Of a stretch of 64,000 nt of DNA, positions 1 to 13,717 are shown one piece after another. The number at the start of each line of letters is the position of its first letter. The stretch's first letter is position 1. A program made the translations under genes and the position numbers. The stretch is from assembly GCA_027493945.1 (NCBI GenBank), contig JAOSJU010000001.1, positions 2,600,484 to 2,664,483 on the forward strand, read 5' to 3'. The notes beneath the pieces were generated by a model that was given only the letters and a program-made list of their open reading frames with translations, searched no databases and was not told the origin of the DNA. This DNA is from Burkholderiaceae bacterium. Lineage in GTDB: Bacteria; Pseudomonadota; Gammaproteobacteria; Burkholderiales; Burkholderiaceae_E.

Positions 1-3351
<3,351 letters not shown>

Positions 3352-3400
3352 CTTCGCGACGCAGCGCCGCCACGGCCGCCCGGCGCATGCCAAGGCGCAC

Positions 3401-3429
3401 TTGCTCTCTGCTGCGGCGCAATCTATACT
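3401..3429 (+). promoter_or_regulatory. Sigma70-type promoter of the str operon
   Basis: A -35 hexamer TTGCTC (3401-3406), a 17-nt spacer and a -10 hexamer TATACT (3424-3429) lie about 90 nt upstream of the rpsL ATG. This is the best promoter match between rpoC and rpsL and would give an untranslated leader of roughly 85 nt. Confidence 0.7.
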
Positions 3430-3521
3430 TGTCGGCTTTCCGGAATTCACAGCCAGCGGCGCACGCGAGCGCCGCCCAGGCGCGCGGGCGGGTGCGCCCG
3501 GCAGGAACACGAGGACATCAG

Positions 3522-3899
3522 ATGCCAACCATCAGCCAGCTCGTTCGCCAGGGTCGCGAGACGACCGTCACGAAGAGCAAGAGCCCGGCGCTGCAGGATT
3601 GCCCGCAGCGCCGCGGCGTGTGCACCCGCGTCTACACCACCACGCCGAAAAAACCGAACTCGGCGCTTCGCAAGGTGGCCAAGGTGCGCCTGACCAACGG
3701 CTTCGAGGTGATCTCGTACATCGGCGGCGAAGGGCACAACCTGCAGGAGCACTCGGTGGTGCTGATACGCGGCGGCCGCGTCAAGGACCTGCCGGGCGTT
3801 CGCTATCACATTGTCCGTGGTTCGCTCGACCTGCAGGGTGTGAAGGACCGCAAGCAGTCGCGCTCGAAGTACGGCGCGAAGCGGCCGAAGAAGGCCTGA
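3522..3899 (+). CDS. rpsL: 30S ribosomal protein S12
   Basis: 125 residues, full length, in the decoding centre of the 30S subunit. The start [10 protein letters not shown] is the usual one; an upstream in-frame extension has no family support. The two lysines whose replacement confers streptomycin resistance in other bacteria are wild type: the first in [12 protein letters not shown] (residue 43) and the second in [13 protein letters not shown]. The conserved [20 protein letters not shown] region is complete. First gene of the str operon, behind the promoter at 3401-3429 and followed by a terminator-like hairpin before rpsG. Confidence 0.98.
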   Translation: MPTISQLVRQGRETTVTKSKSPALQDCPQRRGVCTRVYTTTPKKPNSALRKVAKVRLTNGFEVISYIGGEGHNLQEHSVVLIRGGRVKDLPGVRYHIVRGSLDLQGVKDRKQSRSKYGAKRPKKA

Positions 3900-3945
3900 T
3901 ACCGGCGGCGGGCCGCCGGCCGCGGCGGACGCCGACCCGCAAGGT

Positions 3946-3988
3946 GGGCGCGAGCCGGCAGCCGCAGGCTCGCGCCCTTGTCGTTTTT
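3946..3988 (+). terminator. Intrinsic terminator or attenuator between rpsL and rpsG
   Basis: A perfect 11-bp GC-rich stem (3946-3956 with 3967-3977, arm gggcgcgagcc), a 10-nt loop, then a T-rich stretch ttgtcgttttt. It stands inside an operon that is normally co-transcribed, so partial termination or attenuation is more likely than a full stop. The 230-nt gap around it carries no gene. Confidence 0.65.
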
Positions 3989-4117
3989 GCGGCGCGCGTT
4001 CCATCGGGGGCGGGCGTCGAGTAAGCGGCGGTCTCCGCCGCCCCGATAGGCGGGGCGGCGAGCAGGACCGCCATGCGGACGGATGCCCGGTGGCCGGAGC
4101 CGTTCGCGAGCTGAACC

Positions 4118-4126
4118 AGGAGGTGA
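4118..4126 (+). promoter_or_regulatory. Near-perfect Shine-Dalgarno of rpsG
   Basis: AGGAGGTGA pairs over nine bases with the 16S rRNA 3' end and lies three bases before the ATG at 4130. It fixes the rpsG start and indicates strong initiation independent of rpsL. Confidence 0.8.
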
Positions 4127-4129
4127 AAC

Positions 4130-4599
4130 ATGCCACGTCGTCGCGAAGTTCCGAAGCGCGAGATCCTTCCCGACCCGCTGTACGGCAGCGTCGAGGTGTC
4201 CAAGTTCGTCAACGTGCTGATGCTCGACGGCAAGAAGGCCGTCGCCGAGCGCATGATCTACGGCGCGTTCGAGCAGATCCGCAGCAAGTCGGGCAAGGAT
4301 CCGGTCGAGGTCTTCGGCCAGGCGCTGCAGAACACCAAGCCGATGGTCGAGGTGAAGAGCCGTCGCGTCGGCGGCGCCAACTACCAGTGCCGGTGGAAGT
4401 CCGCCCGGTGCGCCGCGTGGCGCTGGCGATGCGCTGGCTGCGCGAGGCCGCGAAGAAGCGCGGCGAAAAGTCGATGGGCGTGCGCCTGGCCAACGAACTG
4501 ATGGAAGCCTCGGAGAACCGCGGCGGCGCGGTCAAGAAGCGCGACGAGGTGCACCGGATGGCAGAGGCGAACAAGGCGTTCGCTCACTTCCGTTTCTGA
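4130..4599 (+). CDS. rpsG: 30S ribosomal protein S7 (one frameshift)
   Basis: 156 residues after restoring one G missing near 4387; S7 nucleates assembly of the 30S head and binds the 16S 3' domain. N-terminal part [16 protein letters not shown]... runs in one frame to GGANYQ, and the conserved continuation [18 protein letters not shown]... to the C-terminal AHFRF follows in the next frame. The deletion falls in CAG-GTG and looks like a base-calling error, because rpsG is essential and usually single copy. Preceded by a very strong ribosome binding site; fusA follows after 74 nt. Confidence 0.95.
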
Positions 4600-4673
4600 C
4601 GGGGCGGCACGCCAGCCTCTCCGCACCGGCGGCGCCCGCAGGGGCGCCGCAGAACCCGACGAAAGCATCAATC

Positions 4674-6780
<2,107 letters not shown>

Positions 6781-6823
6781 GCGGGCCACCCATTCAACGT
6801 TAACCGGGAATCGGAGTCTCCAG

Positions 6824-8015
6824 ATGGCTAAAGGAAAGTTCGAGCGTACGAAGCCGCACGTGAACGTGGGGACGATTGGTCACGTGGATCACGGCAAGAC
6901 GACGCTGACGGCGGCGATCACGACGGTGCTGAGCAGGCAGTTTGGAGGCGAGGCGAGGGGTTACGACCAGATCGACAACGCGCCGGAGGAGAAGGCGCGT
7001 GGGATCACGATCAACACGTCGCACGTGGAGTACGAGACGAAGGCGCGGCACTACGCGCACGTGGATTGCCCGGGGCACGCCGACTACGTGAAGAACATGA
7101 TCACGGGTGCGGCGCAGATGGACGGGGCGATTCTGGTGGTCAGTGCGGCCGACGGTCCGATGCCGCAGACGCGCGAGCACATTTTGCTGGCGCGTCAGGT
7201 TGGGGGTGCCGTACATCGTGGTGTTCATGAACAAGTGCGACATGGTCGACGATGCGGAGCTGCTCGAGCTGGTGGAGATGGAGGTTCGGGAGCTGCTGGC
7301 GAAGTACGATTTTCCGGGCGACGACGTGCCGATCATCAAGGGGTCGGCGCTCAAGGCGCTCGAGGGTGACAAGGGCGAGCTGGGCGAGCAGGCGATCATG
7401 GCGCTGGCCGATGCGCTGGACAGCTACATTCCGACGCCGCAGCGTGCGGTGGACGGGGCGTTTCTGATGCCGATCGAGGACGTGTTTTCGATTTCGGGTC
7501 GCGGCACGGTGGTGACGGGTCGGGTCGAGCGCGGGATCGTGAAGGTGGGCGACGAGATCGAGATCGTGGGCATCAAGCCGACGGTGAAGACGACGTGCAC
7601 GGGCGTGGAGATGTTTCGCAAGCTGCTCGACCAGGGGCAGGCGGGCGACAACGTCGGGGTGCTGCTGCGGGGCACGAAGCGCGAGGAGGTCGAGCGCGGC
7701 CAGGTGCTGGCCAAGCCGGGGTCGATCACGCCGCACACGAAGTTCGAGTGCGAGGTGTACGTGCTCTCGAAGGACGAGGGGGGGCGGCACACGCCGTTCT
7801 TCAACAATTACCGGCCGCAGTTTTACTTCCGCACGACCGACGTGACGGGGTCGGTGGCGTTGCCCGAGGGCACGGAGATGGTGATGCCGGGCGACAACGT
7901 GAAGATGACGGTGACGCTGATTGCGCCGATCGCGATGGAGCAGGGCCTGCGCTTTGCCATCCGCGAGGGCGGGCGCACCGTGGGCGCCGGCGTCGTCGCC
8001 AGGGTCCTCGAGTGA
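6824..8015 (+). CDS. tuf: Elongation factor Tu (one frameshift, unusual codon block)
   Basis: 396 residues after removing one extra G in the run 7202-7206. Carries aminoacyl-tRNA to the ribosome as a GTPase: P-loop GHVDHGKT (residues 19-26), DCPGHADY and NKCDMVDD are present. Codon choice differs sharply from its neighbours: nearly every Thr codon is ACG and many Gly codons are GGG or GGT, where fusA and the ribosomal genes prefer ACC and GGC. The last 45 nt return to the local style. Burkholderiales usually carry a second tuf copy, so gene conversion is a possible cause (inference). A purine-rich inverted repeat follows the stop codon directly. Confidence 0.96.
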
Positions 8016-8026
8016 AGAGAAGGGAG

Positions 8027-8091
8027 AAGGGGGAAGGGAGAAGGGGAGCGGCCGGACCGGCATTTCCCCTTCCCCTTCTCCCTTCCCCCTT
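8027..8091. repeat. Purine-rich inverted repeat, copy 1 (after tuf)
   Basis: A perfect 21-bp stem: 8027-8047 (all purine on the plus strand) pairs with 8071-8091 (all pyrimidine) across a 23-nt GC-rich loop. Left-arm sequence extends the G/A pattern back to about 8016, one base after the tuf stop. The right arm is followed by a T-rich stretch, so it could end the str transcript. A related copy lies at 21219-21291. Confidence 0.85.
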
Positions 8092-8141
8092 TTCATGTTC
8101 TTTGGTCCGCGGCTCCGCCGCACCGTTCTTTGGAGCAAGAC

Positions 8142-8474
8142 ATGCAGAACCAGAAGATCCGTATCCGCCTGAAGGCTTTCGATTACCGGCTGATCGACCA
8201 GTCGGCGGCCGAGATCGTCGACACGGCCAAGCGCACCGGCGCGGTGGTCCGCGGCCCGGTGCCGCTGCCCACGCGTATCCAGCGCTACGACGTGCTGCGC
8301 TCGCCGCACGTCAACAAGACTTCGCGCGACCAGTTCGAGATCCGCACGCACCAGCGGCTGATGGACATCGTCGACCCGACCGACAAGACGATCGACGCGC
8401 TGACCAAACTCGACCTGCCGGCCGGCGTGGACGTGAAGATCTACGTCCAGCAGGCCGAGGGCTGGCGCGGCTGA
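8142..8474 (+). CDS. rpsJ: 30S ribosomal protein S10
   Basis: 110 residues. The ATG at 8142 begins the family-typical [15 protein letters not shown]; a TTG four codons upstream is less likely. S10 is part of the 30S head and, as NusE, of transcription antitermination complexes. The conserved [15 protein letters not shown] and [11 protein letters not shown] segments are present, but the protein runs on for about seven residues (ending QQAEGWRG) beyond the usual 103-104. rpsJ normally heads the S10 operon right before rplC; here 825 nt of palindromic non-coding DNA separates them, and tuf lies upstream. Confidence 0.96.
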   Translation: MQNQKIRIRLKAFDYRLIDQSAAEIVDTAKRTGAVVRGPVPLPTRIQRYDVLRSPHVNKTSRDQFEIRTHQRLMDIVDPTDKTIDALTKLDLPAGVDVKIYVQQAEGWRG

Positions 8475-8493
8475 CCGCGCGTTCCGGCCGGCG

Positions 8494-8512
8494 GGCCCCG
8501 TTTCTCGGGGCC
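8494..8512 (+). other. Short GC hairpin after rpsJ
   Basis: A perfect 7-bp stem (ggccccg, loop tttct, cggggcc) 19 nt after the rpsJ stop codon. No T-run follows, so it is a weak terminator candidate at best, but it could mark the 3' end of an rpsJ transcript. Confidence 0.35.
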
Positions 8513-8543
8513 GCGCGCGACCGGTGGTTCAATCTGTTCGCGC

Positions 8544-8863
8544 GGGATCGCGACGCGCCGGGGCGCGGTACGCCGGGGCCCCATGCGCCGAGCCGCCTGG
8601 CGCCTGCCCTGGGCGCGGCGTGAGTCCCGCCGGGCATGGGGCTGCGGCCCCCGCTTCGCGGGCGCTTCCCTCGCCTTCCTCGCAATTCCGCACCCGCGGC
8701 CGACACGCGCTGCGCGCGTGACGGCGACGGGTCCCGCGGAATTGCTTTCGGAAGCGCTCGGCTTGCCCAATGCCCGGCGGGACTCACGCCGCGCCCAGGG
8801 CAGGCGCCAGGCGGCTCGGCGCATGGGGCCCCGGCGTACCGCGCCCCGGCGCGTCGCGATCCC
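8544..8863. repeat. Long inverted repeat with 94-bp perfect arms
   Basis: Arm 1 (8544-8637) and arm 2 (8770-8863) are exact reverse complements over 94 nt, separated by a 132-nt spacer. The spacer pairs further: gcaattccgc and gcggaattgc match over 10 nt, cacgcgc and gcgcgtg form a tip hairpin. The whole 320 nt is therefore one large imperfect palindrome. Open frames across it exist on both strands but reflect lack of stops in GC-rich DNA and read as low-complexity Arg/Ala/Pro. It fills most of the 825-nt gap between rpsJ and rplC. Confidence 0.9.
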
Positions 8864-8906
8864 CGAGTCGGTGGACGTCGCCGGTCGCACGCCACGCCGC
8901 ATCGAA

Positions 8907-9119
8907 GCGCTCGTCGGTCGGCAGGCCGCATGGGCGCGCGTAGGGGCTGGCGCGGGAGCGCAGCGAAGACCGGACGCGCGCAGCGCGAGTCGGCCCCTGT
9001 TTGAGGGAGCGAAGCGACCGAGTTGGGGCCGACGGTCCGGGCTTCGCGTCCGCGCGACCAAGCGTTTCCGTCAGGACAGCCCCTTCGCGCGCCCATGCGG
9101 CCTGCCGACCGACGAGCGC
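8907..9119. repeat. Second inverted repeat with 42-bp arms
   Basis: 8907-8948 and 9078-9119 are reverse complements with one mismatch over 42 nt, spacer 129 nt. The spacer holds an inner perfect 9-bp pair (gtcggcccc with ggggccgac) and the phrase gagggagcgaagcgaccgag, which resembles short dispersed repeats I recall from Burkholderiales genomes. It has the same build as the preceding 94-bp repeat: long arms, a spacer of about 130 nt and an inner hairpin. No coding potential is credible. Confidence 0.85.
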
Positions 9120-9153
9120 CCGCGCCACGGTTGGTGTGCGGGACGCTGCCAGC

Positions 9154-9181
9154 AGGCATCCGCGTCGAGGCATCCGCGTCG
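9154..9181. repeat. Tandem 14-mer duplication
   Basis: aggcatccgcgtcg occurs twice in a row (9154-9167, 9168-9181), directly before the -35 box of the rplC promoter. Confidence 0.8.
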
Positions 9182-9183
9182 AG

Positions 9184-9212
9184 TTGCGACGTCCGGCGCG
9201 GCCTGCTATGAT
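9184..9212 (+). promoter_or_regulatory. Promoter of the rplC (S10) operon
   Basis: -35 TTGCGA (9184-9189), 17-nt spacer, -10 TATGAT (9207-9212), followed by a T-run and an 80-nt leader to the rplC ATG. It gives the rplC-rpsQ genes their own start downstream of the inverted-repeat island, so they need not be read from rpsJ. Confidence 0.7.
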
Positions 9213-9299
9213 CGCAGTCTTTTTTCAGGGCGCCGTGCCCCGAGCAACGGCGCCCGGTGCATCACACCTGGCCAATCGCAGCCGGGATCGGAGAGAACA

Positions 9300-9980
9300 A
9301 TGAGCCTTGGCCTTGTGGGACGCAAGGTCGGCATGATGCGCATCTTCACCGACGATGGCGACTCCATCCCGGTGACGGTGCTCGACGTGTCGGAGAACCG
9401 CGTCACCCAGATCAAGACCGTCGAGAACGACGGTTACAGCGCCGTTCAGGTCACCTACGGCAAGCGCCGCGCCACCCGCGTCACCAAGCCCCGGGCCGGA
9501 CACTTCGCGAAAGCGGGGGTCGAGGCCGGCAGCATCGTGCGCGAATTCCGCGTCGCCCCCGAGGCGCTCGGCGAGCTGAAGCCGGGCGCGGTCGTGCAGG
9601 TCGGCATCTTCTCGGCCGGCCAGAAGGTCGACGTGCACGGCACCTCGATCGGCAAGGGCTTCGCCGGCACGATCAAGCGCCACAACTTCGGCTCCGGCCG
9701 CGCCTCGCACGGCAACTCGCGCTCGCACAACGTGCCGGGCTCGATCGGCATGGCGCAGGATCCGGGCCGCGTGTTCCCGGGCAAGCGCATGACGGGCCAT
9801 CTCGGCGCGGTCGCCAGCACCGTGCAGAACCTCGTGATCGCGCGCGTCGACGCCGAGCGCGGGCTGCTGATGGTGCGCGGCGCGGTGCCCGGCTCGAAGA
9901 ACGGCAACGTCGTCGTGACCCCGGCGGTGCGTACGCCCGCCCCGGGCAAGCGCACGGCGAACCAGGCGCGAGGAGCGTAA
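9300..9980 (+). CDS. rplC: 50S ribosomal protein L3
   Basis: 226 residues, full length. ATG at 9300, ten bases after a ggagag ribosome binding site; start [12 protein letters not shown] is canonical. L3 is an early assembly protein that reaches toward the peptidyl transferase centre through the loop seen here as [20 protein letters not shown] and [12 protein letters not shown]. First gene after its own promoter; four bases separate its stop from the rplD start. Confidence 0.97.
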   Translation: MSLGLVGRKVGMMRIFTDDGDSIPVTVLDVSENRVTQIKTVENDGYSAVQVTYGKRRATRVTKPRAGHFAKAGVEAGSIVREFRVAPEALGELKPGAVVQVGIFSAGQKVDVHGTSIGKGFAGTIKRHNFGSGRASHGNSRSHNVPGSIGMAQDPGRVFPGKRMTGHLGAVASTVQNLVIARVDAERGLLMVRGAVPGSKNGNVVVTPAVRTPAPGKRTANQARGA

Positions 9981-9984
9981 GCCA

Positions 9985-10617
9985 ATGGAACTGAAACTGC
10001 TCGACGCCACGGGTCAGCCTGCAGCGAAGGTCGAGGCGCCGGACACGATCTTCGGCCGCGACTTCAACGAGCCGCTGATCCACCAGGTCGTCGTCGCCTT
10101 CCGGGCCAACGGTCGCAGCGCGAACCGCGCGCAAAAAGACCGGAGCGCCGTCAGGCACTCCACGAAGAAACCGTTCCGCCAGAAGGGCACCGGTCGCGCG
10201 CGCGCCGGCATGACCTCGAGCCCGCTGTGGCGCGGCGGCGGCAAGATCTTCCCGAATTCGCCCGACGAGAACTTCTCGCACAAGGTCAACCGCAAGATGT
10301 ACCGTGCGGGCGTCTGCTCGATCCTCTCGCAACTCGTTCGCGAGGACCGGGTCGCCGTCATCGAGGACATCGCGGTCGAGGCGCCGAAGACGAAGCTGCT
10401 CGCCGGCAAGCTCGCGGCCATGGGCATGGGCCTGAACGGCAAGTCGGTGCTGGTCATCACCGACAACCTCGACGAGAACCTGTATCTGGCGTCGCGCAAC
10501 CTGCCGCACGTGCTGGTCGTCGAGCCGCGTCATGCCGACCCGGTGTCGCTGGTGCACTTCAGCAACGTGCTGATCACCAGGCCGGCTCTGGCCAAAGTCC
10601 AGGAGATGCTGGGATGA
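9985..10617 (+). CDS. rplD: 50S ribosomal protein L4
   Basis: 210 residues. L4 lines the peptide exit tunnel. The extended tunnel loop is recognisable ([20 protein letters not shown]), as are the N-terminal [10 protein letters not shown] and the C-terminal [17 protein letters not shown]. In enteric bacteria L4 also represses the S10 operon through a leader hairpin; whether the leader here folds that way was not established. Its stop overlaps the rplW ATG by three bases (ATGA), suggesting coupled translation. Confidence 0.97.
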   Translation: MELKLLDATGQPAAKVEAPDTIFGRDFNEPLIHQVVVAFRANGRSANRAQKDRSAVRHSTKKPFRQKGTGRARAGMTSSPLWRGGGKIFPNSPDENFSHKVNRKMYRAGVCSILSQLVREDRVAVIEDIAVEAPKTKLLAGKLAAMGMGLNGKSVLVITDNLDENLYLASRNLPHVLVVEPRHADPVSLVHFSNVLITRPALAKVQEMLG

Positions 10618-10911
10618 ACCAGGAACGTCTGATGACGGTGCTCGTGGCGCCCATCGTCTCCGAGAAGGCGACGCTGGTCGCCGAGAAGAACGGCCAGGTG
10701 GCGTTCCGCGTCCTGCAGGACGCGTCCAAGGACGAGATCAAGGCAGCGGTCGAGTTGCTGTTCAAGGTCCAGGTCGATTCGGTGCAGGTGCTGAACCACA
10801 AAGGCAAGCAGAAGCGCTTCGGTCGCTACAACGGACGCCGGCGCAACGTGCGCAAGGCCTACGTGAACCTGAAGCCGGGCCAGGAAATCAACTTCGCGGG
10901 AGGCAATCTAA
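10614..10911 (+). CDS. rplW: 50S ribosomal protein L23 (frameshift at the last codons)
   Basis: 98 residues if one extra G in the run near 10898-10900 is removed; the end then reads GQEINFAEAI and stops at TAA 10909-10911, one base before the rplB ATG. As printed the frame misses this stop and runs on across rplB, which is not credible. L23 is the docking site for trigger factor and SRP at the exit tunnel. Core segments [18 protein letters not shown] and [20 protein letters not shown] are normal. Confidence 0.94.
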
Positions 10912-11730
10912 ATGCCGGTCGTCAAGACGAAACCGACTTCACCGGGTCGTCGCGCGATGGTGAAGATCGTGACGCCGGGCCTGCACAAGGGCGGCCCGGT
11001 GCCCGCGCTGACCGAATCGAAGAAGCGCGGCTCGGGACGCAACAACCTGGGCCACATCACCACGCGGCACAAGGGCGGTGGCCACAAGGCGCACTACCGG
11101 GTCGTCGATTTCCGCCGCAACAAGGACGGGATTCCGGCGAAGGTCGAGCGCCTCGAATACGACCCGAACCGCAGTGCGCACCTCGCGCTGCTGTGCTACG
11201 CCGACGGCGAGCGTCGCTACATCCTGGCGCCGCGCGGCATCGCGCCGGGCGCGGTGCTGATGAGCGGGGCCGAAGCGCCGATCCGCGCGGGCAACGCGCT
11301 GCCGATCCGCAGCATCCCGGTGGGCTCGTCGATCCACTGCATCGAGATGCAGCCGGGCAAGGGCGCGCAGCTCGCTCGCTCGGCGGGCACCTCGGTGCGG
11401 CTGCTGGCGCGCGAAGGCGCATATGCGCAGCTGCGGCTGCGCTCGGGCGAGATCCGCAAGGTGCACATCGAGTGCCGCGCGACGATCGGCGAGGTCGGCA
11501 ACGAAGAGCACAGCCTGCGCACGATCGGCAAGGCCGGCGCGAACCGCTGGCGCGGCATCCGCCCGACCGTCCGCGGCATCTGCATGAACCCGGTCGATCA
11601 CCCGCACGGCGGGCGTTCGAACGGCGGCGGCCACCCGGTGTCGCCGTGGGGAGTCCCGACCAAGGGCTTCAAGACCCGCCGCAACAAGCGCACCGACACG
11701 ATGATCGTGCAGCGCCGCGGCCGCAAGTAA
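10912..11730 (+). CDS. rplB: 50S ribosomal protein L2
   Basis: 272 residues. L2 is needed for subunit joining and peptidyl transfer. The essential histidine region is present as [10 protein letters not shown], but the next residues read [13 protein letters not shown]; most L2 proteins have GEG directly after HPHGG. About three residues seem missing, which may be real or a collapsed GGC repeat near 11608. The N-terminal [13 protein letters not shown] and C-terminal [15 protein letters not shown] are typical. The start directly abuts the rplW stop codon. Confidence 0.97.
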   Translation: MPVVKTKPTSPGRRAMVKIVTPGLHKGGPVPALTESKKRGSGRNNLGHITTRHKGGGHKAHYRVVDFRRNKDGIPAKVERLEYDPNRSAHLALLCYADGERRYILAPRGIAPGAVLMSGAEAPIRAGNALPIRSIPVGSSIHCIEMQPGKGAQLARSAGTSVRLLAREGAYAQLRLRSGEIRKVHIECRATIGEVGNEEHSLRTIGKAGANRWRGIRPTVRGICMNPVDHPHGGRSNGGGHPVSPWGVPTKGFKTRRNKRTDTMIVQRRGRK

Positions 11731-11752
11731 ACAGGTGAGTGACGAGTAAGTT

Positions 11753-12035
11753 ATGGCACGTTCAGTCAAGAAAGGCCCCTTCGTCGACGCTCACCTGATG
11801 CACAAAGGTCGACGTCGCGCTGGCCACGAAGGACAAGAAACCGATCCGTACCTGGTCGCGCCGTTCCACGGTCGTGCCCGAGTTCATCGGGTTGACGATC
11901 GCGGTGCACAACGGCAAGCAGCACGTGCCGGTGTTCATCAACGAGAACATGGTCGGCCACAAGCTGGGCGAGTTCGCGCTGACCCGCACGTTCAAGGGGC
12001 ACGCCGCCGACAAGAAGTCGTCGGTGAGGCGCTAA
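11753..12035 (+). CDS. rpsS: 30S ribosomal protein S19 (one frameshift)
   Basis: 93 residues after removing one extra A in the run 11804-11806. Small-subunit head protein near the A-site finger bridge. [18 protein letters not shown] is in one frame; the continuation [20 protein letters not shown] to the C-terminal [11 protein letters not shown] is in another and ends with TAA at 12033-12035. An alternative long open frame through 12568 is an artefact of the shift. Twelve bases precede rplV. Confidence 0.95.
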
Positions 12036-12047
12036 GGGGAACGAGAC

Positions 12048-12380
12048 ATGGAAACCCAGGCCATCCTGCGCGGCGTGCACCTGTCGGCCCAGAAGGGCCG
12101 GCTGGTCGCGGACATGGTGCGCGGCAAGCCGGTCGAGCAGGCGCTGAACATTCTCGCCTTCTCGCCGAAGAAGGCGTCGAAGATCGTCAGGAAGGTGCTC
12201 GAGTCGGCGATCGCCAACGCCGAGCACAACGACGGTGCCGACGTCGACGAGCTCGAGGTCAAGACGATCCACGTCGAGAAGGGCACCTCGATGCGGCGCT
12301 TCCACGCGCGCGCGAAGGGCCGCGGCTGCAAGATCGAGAAGCAGACCTGCCACATCTACGTCACCGTCGGCGACAAGTAA
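12048..12380 (+). CDS. rplV: 50S ribosomal protein L22
   Basis: 110 residues, intact. L22 reaches with a beta hairpin into the exit tunnel; that hairpin is visible as [20 protein letters not shown] near residues 77-96. Start [20 protein letters not shown] is typical of betaproteobacteria. Preceded by a ggggaacgag ribosome binding site and followed after 19 nt by rpsC. Confidence 0.97.
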   Translation: METQAILRGVHLSAQKGRLVADMVRGKPVEQALNILAFSPKKASKIVRKVLESAIANAEHNDGADVDELEVKTIHVEKGTSMRRFHARAKGRGCKIEKQTCHIYVTVGDK

Positions 12381-12399
12381 GGACACCGGAAGGAACGAT

Positions 12400-13271
12400 A
12401 TGGGACAGAAGATTCATCCGACCGGATTCCGACTCGCCGTCAGCCGCAACTGGTCGTCGCGCTGGTTCGCCACCGGCGAGCAGTACTCGAAGACGCTCAA
12501 CGACGACATCAAGGTGCGCGAGTACCTGCGCCGCAAGCTGCGCAGCGCCTCGGTGGGGCGCGTGCTGATCGAGCGCCCGGCCAGAACGCGCGCATCACGA
12601 TCTTCTCGGCGCGCCCGGGCGTCGTCATCGGCAAGAAGGGCGAGGACATCGAACTGCTCAAGGGCGACCTGCAGCGGCTGATGGGCGTGCCGGTGCACGT
12701 CAACATCGAGGAGATCCGCAAGCCCGAGATCGATGCGCAGCTGATCGCCGACTCGATCACGCAGCAGCTCGAGAAGCGCATCATGTTCCGCCGCGCGATG
12801 AAGCGCGCCATGCAGAACGCGATGCGGCTGGGCGCCCAGGGCATCAAGATCATGAGCTCGGGGCGGCTGAACGGCGCCGAGATCGCGCGTCGCGAGTGGT
12901 ACCGCGAGGGTCGCGTCCCGTTGCATACGCTGCGCGCCGACATCGACTACGGCACCTCGCAGGCGCTCACCACCTACGGCATCATCGGCGTCAAGGTGTG
13001 GGTCTACAAGGGAGACACGCTGGGCCGCAACGAGGCGCCGCTGGGCGCCGAGAAGGAGGCGCTGCCGGCGCCCGACAGGGAAGACCGCCGCACGCGCCGC
13101 GCGCCCGGCCGCCCGGGCACCCGCGGTCCGCGCCGTCGTGCCGACGGCGAGGCGGGCGCTGCCGACAAGCCGGCCGAGCAGGCTGCCGAAGCTCCGAAGA
13201 CCGCCGTCAAGCGCGTGCGCAAGGTGGCGGGTGTCTCGGCCGAGGGTCAAAAGAAGGGCGAACAGGAGTGA
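12400..13271 (+). CDS. rpsC: 30S ribosomal protein S3 (one frameshift, long tail)
   Basis: About 290 residues after restoring one C missing near 12582 ([20 protein letters not shown]). S3 forms the mRNA entry site with S4 and S5; the KH motif [15 protein letters not shown] spans the repaired frame. The protein is longer than the roughly 233 residues of E. coli because of a C-terminal tail from about residue 215, rich in Arg first and then Ala, Glu and Lys, ending EGQKKGEQE. Such tails are common in Burkholderiales S3. rplP starts three bases after the stop. Confidence 0.95.
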
Positions 13272-13274
13272 GCG

Positions 13275-13691
13275 ATGCTGCAACCCGCTCGACGTAAATA
13301 CAGGAAAGAACAGAAGGGCCGCAACAAGGGCATCGCCACGCGCGGCACCTCGGTTTCGTTCGGCGACTTCGGCCTGAAGGCCACCGGTCGCGGTCGCCTC
13401 ACGGCGCGCCAGATCGAGGCGGCGCGCCGCGCGATGACCCGCCACATCAAGCGCGGCGGCCGGGTGTGGATCCGTATCTTCCCGGACAAGCCGGTCTCGA
13501 AGAAGCCTGCCGAGGTCCGCATGGGCAGCGGCAAGGGCAACCCCGAGTACTACGTGGCGGAGATCCAGCCGGGCAAGGTCCTCTACGAAATGGACGGCGT
13601 GAACGAGACGCTGGCCCGCGAGGCGTTCGCGCTCGCGGCGGCCAAGCTGCCGATCGGCACCGTCTTCGTCTCCCGCATGGTCGGGGCGTGA
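13275..13691 (+). CDS. rplP: 50S ribosomal protein L16
   Basis: 138 residues, intact. L16 helps to form the A-site tRNA binding region of the 50S subunit. [17 protein letters not shown] at the start and the [18 protein letters not shown] loop near residues 82-99 are conserved. The Arg that is hydroxylated in some bacteria lies in the RMGSGKG segment. A short spacer leads to rpmC. Confidence 0.97.
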   Translation: MLQPARRKYRKEQKGRNKGIATRGTSVSFGDFGLKATGRGRLTARQIEAARRAMTRHIKRGGRVWIRIFPDKPVSKKPAEVRMGSGKGNPEYYVAEIQPGKVLYEMDGVNETLAREAFALAAAKLPIGTVFVSRMVGA

Positions 13692-13717
13692 GCGCCGGCG
13701 ACGACAAGGGCATGAAC

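Noticed and set aside
7198..7210. Programmed frameshift in tuf
   Set aside because: The shift is a single extra G in a G run, with no slippery motif or pairing element of known type, and no such control is known for tuf. Similar errors occur in neighbouring genes.
8583..9173. Open frames on both strands over the rpsJ-rplC gap
   Set aside because: They translate the inverted repeats into Arg/Ala/Pro-rich text, differ between strands only as the repeats dictate, and lack ribosome binding sites.
10614..11738. Fusion of L23 with a long C-terminal extension read through rplB
   Set aside because: The extension is the wrong frame of rplB. Removing one G near 10899 gives a normal L23 end with a stop just before rplB.
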